Below the pieces are notes generated by a model, which searched no databases, was not told where the DNA came from, and saw only the letters and a program-made list of their open reading frames with translations. Shown piece after piece: positions 57,702 to 64,000 of a stretch of DNA of 64,000 bases. A program made the position numbers and the translations under genes. Origin of the DNA: Eucommia ulmoides (taxonomy: Eukaryota > Streptophyta > Magnoliopsida > Garryales > Eucommiaceae); contig CM028335.1 of assembly GCA_016647705.1 (NCBI GenBank), forward strand, positions 21,182,905-21,246,904, written 5' to 3'. Position 1 is the stretch's first letter, and each line of letters opens with the position of its first letter.

Positions 57702-60700
57702 TCATTCCATCTGCATCAAAAGGACGGAATCACATTCAGATTCAGCAAAAGGAAAAAAGGACTTCTTATCATATAATCCTCTATTTATTTATTTTTTTGG
57801 CCAAGTTTTTCATATCCCATTATAGAGAATTTATTTTGTAGTCCTCACCGAAATTTTGTAGTTAACCTTAATTATAATATAAAATATATAAATTCAACAT
57901 ATCAACTCGATATATTCAATCTAGTTGATACTAAAAACTGAAAAATAAAGAGGAAAAAACCAAGGCCGAGGGTTTTTAAGTGACTTATTTCAGGGACAAT
58001 CACATTGTCCCCCCTCCCTCCCTCTCTCCCAAAAAAAAAAAAAAAAAAAAAAAGGACAAACTGCCAAAATTGGAGTCCAAACAATGTGAAAACTACTAGA
58101 GTACTTTATTTATCATATGGTTAACAAATGCCAAAGAAAGACTAACGGAGGATTTTATGGAATGGCAGTTGACCAAATTATGAAGTTCCATATTTAAGAT
58201 GAATTAGAAAACCACAAGACGGGTTGGTAATTTATGATTGTTCATTATCGGTTTCTCTTTCAACTGGGAATCCAGTAACATTGACAGTTCCATTCAAACA
58301 ACACCAGTTCAAGGCAGCATTCGGTAAATCTTTTCTTCAAGTACTTTTTATAATAAAATAGTTAATTTGATGAAAAAAGTATGACTCGAAAGCAAAAGCA
58401 AAAAACAGAACCACATTTGACAATTTAGAGAGAATATTTAGATATTACCCCCATATAATAAATCAGCATGTAAAAGAATCTCATGGATGATAAGAGAATT
58501 TAGGTAGAGAGGTACTAATTGAATGATGGCTTAAAATATAAAAATCGAATAAAAAAATAACTATATTAGCTTTTAAAAAATAATTACATTGATGCTTTTA
58601 ATTTTTTTTATTTTCAAAATACTTTGTTTTAGTTGCAAACCAAACACTACTCTTAAAATTAAGTACTTGTTTTAATTAAAAGCAAAAAAATACTTATAAG
58701 AAGTACCTAACAAACGGTCCCCAAGTTTGTGTTGGATGTTAACATATAATTACATGTGTATATATATGTGCATTGCTATCTCCAGTATATATTTGATTGT
58801 GTCGAATTGCATCAAGAGAATGCAAGTTAGTATATTGAGACAGATTTACCAATGATCAGATTTAGATTACAACTCTATTTCTACTATGAAATGAAGGCTT
58901 TAGTTTTCCAAAATTTCAACATAGGATCTATCAGAAATCACTCATAAATCGGATGAGAAGGTTAAATGACGAAAAAAATTACCTTTTGACGTTTTGCATT
59001 TGGTGGGCTTGGTTGAGCATCTATACGTCGATGCGAGGTTCCAGCATCTTCATTCTCAGCCTGTAAATAAAGCGTTACAATTTACAACCTTAACAAAAGT
59101 TCCAATTTATATGCCAAAAAGATGTTGAGAGTATTTTGCCTAAACCGTAAACATAGATAATAAATAAGCAAATACTAAAGATCCAAGCAGGAGAATTTCT
59201 CAATTCTGACACAAGGTACTTCAATTTTGATTCAAGGTACTTACAGTACTTATGAAGAGACTGATTATAATAGTGTACTTAAGAAGTGAAAAGAGAAACA
59301 ATCCAAACTATTCAACAACAAAACCATAAGAGAGAACAATTTCAACAAGTGAAGCAGGCTTACTTCGGCTGATGATCCGTGGGTTGTTCTCTGAACAGAA
59401 GCATTTGATGACTCTTCATTGCAAACATCTGATGTTGAACCTGGGACTTCAGATATAAAAGGCATGATCTGACGTAGCAAATTGGACAAGAAATTTCCTT
59501 CGTCAGTAACTCCAGGATCTGTCCCCTGTGCATTTGAAGTGGTACTGGTTCTCCTTGCATCATCAGGTACAGGAACGGCATCTGGTGACCGCAAGCCTGC
59601 ATCTTCAACATGGATTTGGCCAGAAGGGAAGAGAGTTCTCAAGAATTGGTGAACTTCACTGGGGATTTCTCTTTGAGAAGGTTGGTGGTTCTCAGTTTCC
59701 CCTGGTGCCAGAACATTGAATCTATAGCGGTGTGAAGATGAAGCTGGCAATGATCCTGCCGGGGACAAGAAAGTGGAGAACCTCAGCTCTTGTTTTGACT
59801 AATGTGCAAGTTGTATGGTAAATGACTATCTATGTACTGATACAACGTCTTAAGATTCGTCAAAATGTGATTTAAGGGCACAAAATGGTTCAAAGTCGCA
59901 ACAAAAGCCGACCAAAATGATTTTTCTCATCGAAGATCGATCTCATAAACTTAAAATTTAAATTCAAACAAACCAAACTTTCTGCTCAAAATCTTTATTT
60001 ATTCTACATCAAACAAAATCCAAAATTTTAAATTATGTAACTGCTAAATTAATCGTTAAAATGATGAAATAATTTATTTATATATTTATTGTGTAAAATC
60101 ACACGTGAATGGATTGCTCCATGGTGCGGATAACCAGAATAAATAGAGAGAAGTTAGATTTCAACCTTCATGACAGTAACCTTTTCAGAATAACCTAATC
60201 CATAATGTACTTCGCATACCCTTAATCATGCCATTGAATATGATTTGATAAGATTCTCGACAATCAACATGTTAGGCAACCTTTTGACCTCTATGTACCT
60301 TCAGTAAGAGAAAATGTCCAGATTTGGGAAATAAGTAGTTTGGTATAGGAAGCAAGAATTCAAGCCCCTTTCTTAATTTTATAAAAATTATCCTATTAAT
60401 TTGTAGAATTAACCCTATGAATTTGTCATTATACTCACTCAGTTTAGTCCTACAAACTTATGGTTAATTTCTTTAAGGTTTTCAACACCCACTTTGTTTC
60501 TTTCTTTAGCCATTTAGGTTTTCTTTAAGGTTTCGTGCCGCTCCTAAACAATTTTTTCTGGCTCGACCACTGAATTCAAGTCCCTGAACCAACCTTATCA
60601 GAGTTCGATTTAATAGATGTCAAATGATATTTACTGAGTATCTTATGCATTGACAAGTTCTATCTCATGGAGAAGATGATCTTGCTACAGAATCGTAACT

Positions 60701-63700
60701 ATTTGATGGCTGCAAGTTAATGAGGATCAAGAACCAACATTACAAGCCAAAATATAACTTGACAAGGCGATCGTATTTATGTTGTCCCTTACATAGCCAT
60801 TTTCGTGAAGGCCTGCTTCAGTGCTTGCTGACAAGTCACATTTGTCCACTTGCACCATATGGCACACTAAATTACACATATTAGATTTAAAAATTTACTA
60901 GTAGAATTATTAAAAGCATATTTAGATTCCAACCCCCACACACCCACTTCTTTAGTGCGAACTGCGAACACAAGTACAAATCGAAAGGAGATCAATGGGT
61001 CATATATCTAATTTTCCACTATATTAGAATTTAGAACATATCATTTGTTAAACTTGAGTAGAAAATCTTCTAATTGTTATGAAGAGATGAAAAGCTTTGT
61101 TTTCTAAAAGAGTTCTTCTAATAGAAACTTCATGACAATAAAGATGAAAGATGGAACAAAATGAAATCACAGAACCGAGCTTATTAACAGTGTGATTCTC
61201 TTTTTGTACATGTCAGGCTGGATAATGTTTTCAGTTCTAAAAATGGTTCCAGAAATGAATAATATAGGGAGGGATTTATCTGAAAATAGTGTTCAAAGCA
61301 TTACTATACAAGAGGGAGCGGGAGATGGGCCAGCCATTGAATGCTTAAATAAATGTCGGGATGCAAATTTGCTACAAGAACATAGAATGAGAATATAAAT
61401 GATAGGTTTTCAAATTTGTAAATATTGAGAACAAAAGCATTACTGTAACCTATTGCAGAGAATCCAGCATAATGATATTTCTGCATAATCAAATTGATAA
61501 TAAACTATGAAAAATAAATTTGATATAACTAAAAAGACAGGATAAGGGTAGCAGCAAAAGTAACTGAAATACTTTGACGCTCAAGTTCATTAAAGGAAAA
61601 AAAATACTCAAACTCGGAATTTAATTGTTTGTAACATAATTAATCATTAATTACCCTCTTCATCTGTCGAATTTGCTGGAAAACTATCTCTTGGTTGATT
61701 TTCAGTGTTTTGCTGCACTACAGAATCAGATGTTTGCTGTGACTGAGTTCGCATGCTTCTCCGATCAGTCACATGCCCCGAAGCAATGCGCTGATATCTT
61801 CCAAGACCAGGAAGCCGACCAGAAACTCTAGGAAGTGCAGCAAGTAGGGTCTGAGCAGGCAGCTGAGAATTGGCTTGTTCACCTTTTTTTTCATCAAGGA
61901 TTAAGGTAATCAAGAAATATCACGAAAGACCAAGAACATCAATATCACTATCTGCACAACATACAAAACATACCTCTTCGTATTTGTATATCAATACGCC
62001 TCGGGAATAAGCCAGCACCAACACCATTATTTACACCACCCTGTCCAGTACTTGTGGGAACCCCAAAACTTGCTCCGGGTTGAAAGGGGAGAGGCTGGAT
62101 AAATAAAGTTAAAAAATGTGCACAAGAAAATGTCTCAAAGAAAACAAAAACAAGAAAACAAAAAGCGGAGGGGGTGTTATAAACATTACTTGAACCATGA
62201 GAGGATTAGGACGAGTCTGGGATATGTATACTGCAGGTCCAGCATTAACCACAGCTTGAGACTGTACCCAAAAAACGTATCACAATATACAAGTGCCAAT
62301 TATGTGAAATCAAAAATGTTGCAAAAATTGAACCCAATAAACCTACAGGAGCTTGACCAATTCTAACTGTCATGGTTGTCCGACCCAGTTCAAGAAGAAA
62401 TGCACCCAAATTTTGGAACAGAACCCCACTTCTCCATGCATCAGATTGAGTCCTCTCCCTTACAGCTGGATCAGTCACATTCAATTGGTTATGCAGTTGA
62501 TCACCAAGATGCTGCCGAGAACCAAACAAACACATTTCAATTACTTGGTCTACCAACAATAGAAACAGTTAAAACACTAATAATAATAATATGGGACAAT
62601 TGAGATTCATATTTGGAGCTCCCATAACATAATTAATAAGAACTTCCAACTCAAAATAATTTGAGTTTCAATTCTGCTTTTTTCCCTTATGAATACCCTT
62701 GTGCCCACAAAAAATATTCAATTTAAATAATATTGAACACAACCAATATGCATACACATTAATGCTATTTTTTCATATTTTAGTTACAATTTTAGTAGAC
62801 TTTAATTTGCATTAATTTGTTACTCTTGTGAACTAAATGTAACTAATATTGAACACAATCAGGGTATTATGTTGCTTTTTGGTGTTTTAGTGGCACTTTC
62901 AATTGAATGTAACTAAAAGGGACAATTAACACCTGTTCTCAAGAAAAACGCAGGACTAAGCACACTTTTAAAGAAGCATGCGGGACTGAAACATTTTTTA
63001 AAAATTATGTCCCAAGTAAAATTTAAAATACGCTTAACAATAAATTAGAATGCCTAGTTTCAAACAGTTATCCCAATAAAATTTCGGATGATGTTATCTC
63101 TTCCATGCATTGTTTGGAAATATATCGCTACAGAGATAGAATGTAGCTAGCAGCAAAAATATACAGTTGATGGTTCGATTTTCCCGAGGAGGAAAATGCC
63201 TGATTTAACTAAATCACGTGATCTTTGGGTGGTGCACATATCCGGGGTTTAAATTTAGACCTTTCAATCAACAGGGAGATGAGAATGTACACACAGTAGG
63301 TACAATTTCTTAGAACATACAAGTAAGCACTGCGAGACTTGATCAACAAGCATTCCTCTAGTAGAATGCAGGACTTCTGCCAAGTATTCTGGCGTAGGAA
63401 GCCGCTCGCTTATGGGAACAGAAGCTGATGCAGGACTAGATTCTCTTCTTGGAGTCCCATGGATGGTGGATGTGTCTGCATTACTACCTCCTGCTCTTTG
63501 AACAAATTATAAACCAGCATTTATTGAGAGTAAACCTATAAAGGGAGAAACCATTACCATGAAAGAAAAAGTAACTGACCAGTGACACCAAATTCTTGCG
63601 TCATGCGAGTCAGATAATTAGACAATGTTGTCAAAGAATCTGGAATGACCTGCAACTTCAGGCATGTTGCCTCAGGGTATTTGCCACACGAAAATAAATT

Positions 63701-63891
63701 ACTACAGACAAACAATAACAAGATATTAAACTCACATGGGGGTGAAGAGACCCCAGAGAGAAGGGAAGTTCATTGGCACCATGTGATCTATCAGATTGAG
63801 CCCCAATGCCAGCTTGTTCAGGTTGAACTTGGGTTGGAGCTGACATATCACTATCACCCGTTGTTCTCCTATGCGCATCTGAATCATGTGC
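57702..63891 (-). CDS. BAG6-like ubiquitin-domain protein, C-terminal part (partial)
   Basis: Ten exons on the minus strand: 63891-63736, 63649-63580, 63490-63321, 62511-62347, 62261-62190, 62094-61974, 61882-61655, 59755-59364, 59060-58983 and 57710-57702. They join in phase to 487 codons including the stop; the start and the ubiquitin-like domain lie beyond the window. Landmarks in order: [130 protein letters not shown] and [18 protein letters not shown]. This is the arrangement of plant proteins annotated as large proline-rich BAG6-like (At5g42220 type). Animal BAG6 is a chaperone holdase for tail-anchored and misplaced proteins; a similar role here is inference. The last exon has only two codons. 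All junctions are GT-AG. Confidence 0.87.
58313..58722. mobile_element. MITE-like element in the last intron of the BAG6-like gene
   Basis: The left end GGCAGCATTCGGTAAATC faces a right end whose complement reads GGGGACCGTTTGTTAGGTAC. Internal words (GGCTTAAAATATAAAAATCG, ATTAGCTTTTAAAAAATAAT) match the duplicated element in intron 1 of the methyltransferase gene. About 410 bp, non-coding. Confidence 0.6.
59756..61654. other. 1.9-kb intron of the BAG6-like gene
   Basis: No further exon or discrete element was recognised. The exons on either side join in phase across a split Gly codon. Confidence 0.6.
62512..63320. other. 0.8-kb intron of the BAG6-like gene
   Basis: AT-rich with TGTAACTAA words at 62820-62920 like those in the core of 6067-6452. 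No exon seen. Confidence 0.5.
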
Positions 63892-64000
63892 CTTACGGCA
63901 CCCACCAATTTCCATAATAAATTAATAAAACCACACGGGTTTGCATACAAATCCAAATAGAGTTTCCAATTCAGTATTTAGCCGTCTTTGATAGCGAGGT

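Overview
This is a 64 kb piece of an AT-rich plant nuclear genome, almost certainly a eudicot. The genes have many introns with GT-AG splice sites, two of them encode chloroplast-targeted proteins, and most of the rest is plant transposon debris: Mutator-like (MULE), PIF/Harbinger and other small inverted-repeat elements, Ty1/copia, Ty3/gypsy, TRIM and RTE-type LINE. I see no tRNA, rRNA or CRISPR, and no bacterial-type operon. All exon limits were worked out by hand from splice sites and reading phase.

Three host genes look functional. (1) A minus-strand gene at 7164-259 has eight exons and encodes a 344-residue plastid methyltransferase of the UbiE/COQ5-like At1g78140/At2g41040 type. Its introns are full of small inverted-repeat elements. 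(2) A plus-strand gene at 27015-30049 has four exons and encodes a 263-residue CRR6 protein, needed to build the chloroplast NDH complex. (3) A minus-strand gene enters from the right edge (63891-57702) and encodes the C-terminal 486 residues of a plant BAG6-like ubiquitin-domain protein. Host remnants are a truncated flavin-containing monooxygenase pseudogene (16860-13842), an isolated last exon at 41221-41326, a B3-family-like N-terminal fragment at 48356-48157 and an unrecognised intronless frame at 55680-55144.

The layout is as follows. 0.2-7.2 kb holds the methyltransferase gene. 7.2-13 kb holds a GC-rich repeat and a long TG...CA element with a perfect AGGGG target duplication, itself interrupted by another such element. 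13-17 kb holds the FMO pseudogene with local duplications and a TRIM. 17-19.5 kb holds a Ty3/gypsy 5' end and a small inverted-repeat element. 20.5-26.7 kb is a MULE with a perfect 9-bp target duplication. It seems to contain a second, transposase-bearing MULE, which in turn holds a gypsy fragment. CRR6 follows. 30.2-35.0 kb is an old copia element whose 5' LTR carries a Tourist-like MITE. 35-42 kb is repeat debris with a LINE tail. 42.4-47.7 kb is a tandem repeat split by one long LTR-type element nested inside another of the same family. 48-54.1 kb holds a decayed MULE with a mudrA-like transposase and, facing it, a GRF zinc-finger frame. 54-57.5 kb is mostly featureless. 57.5-64 kb is the BAG6-like gene.

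The host genes are not functionally linked to one another. The main interest is the layering of insertions, which gives a relative chronology, and how close the elements lie to CRR6: a MULE end 294 bp upstream of its ATG and a copia LTR 187 bp past its stop. I found nothing that I can defend as a wholly new biological system. The best leads are the 33-bp (11-codon) palindromic array in the first MULE, the two-gene layout of the second MULE, and the self-nested LTR-type family.
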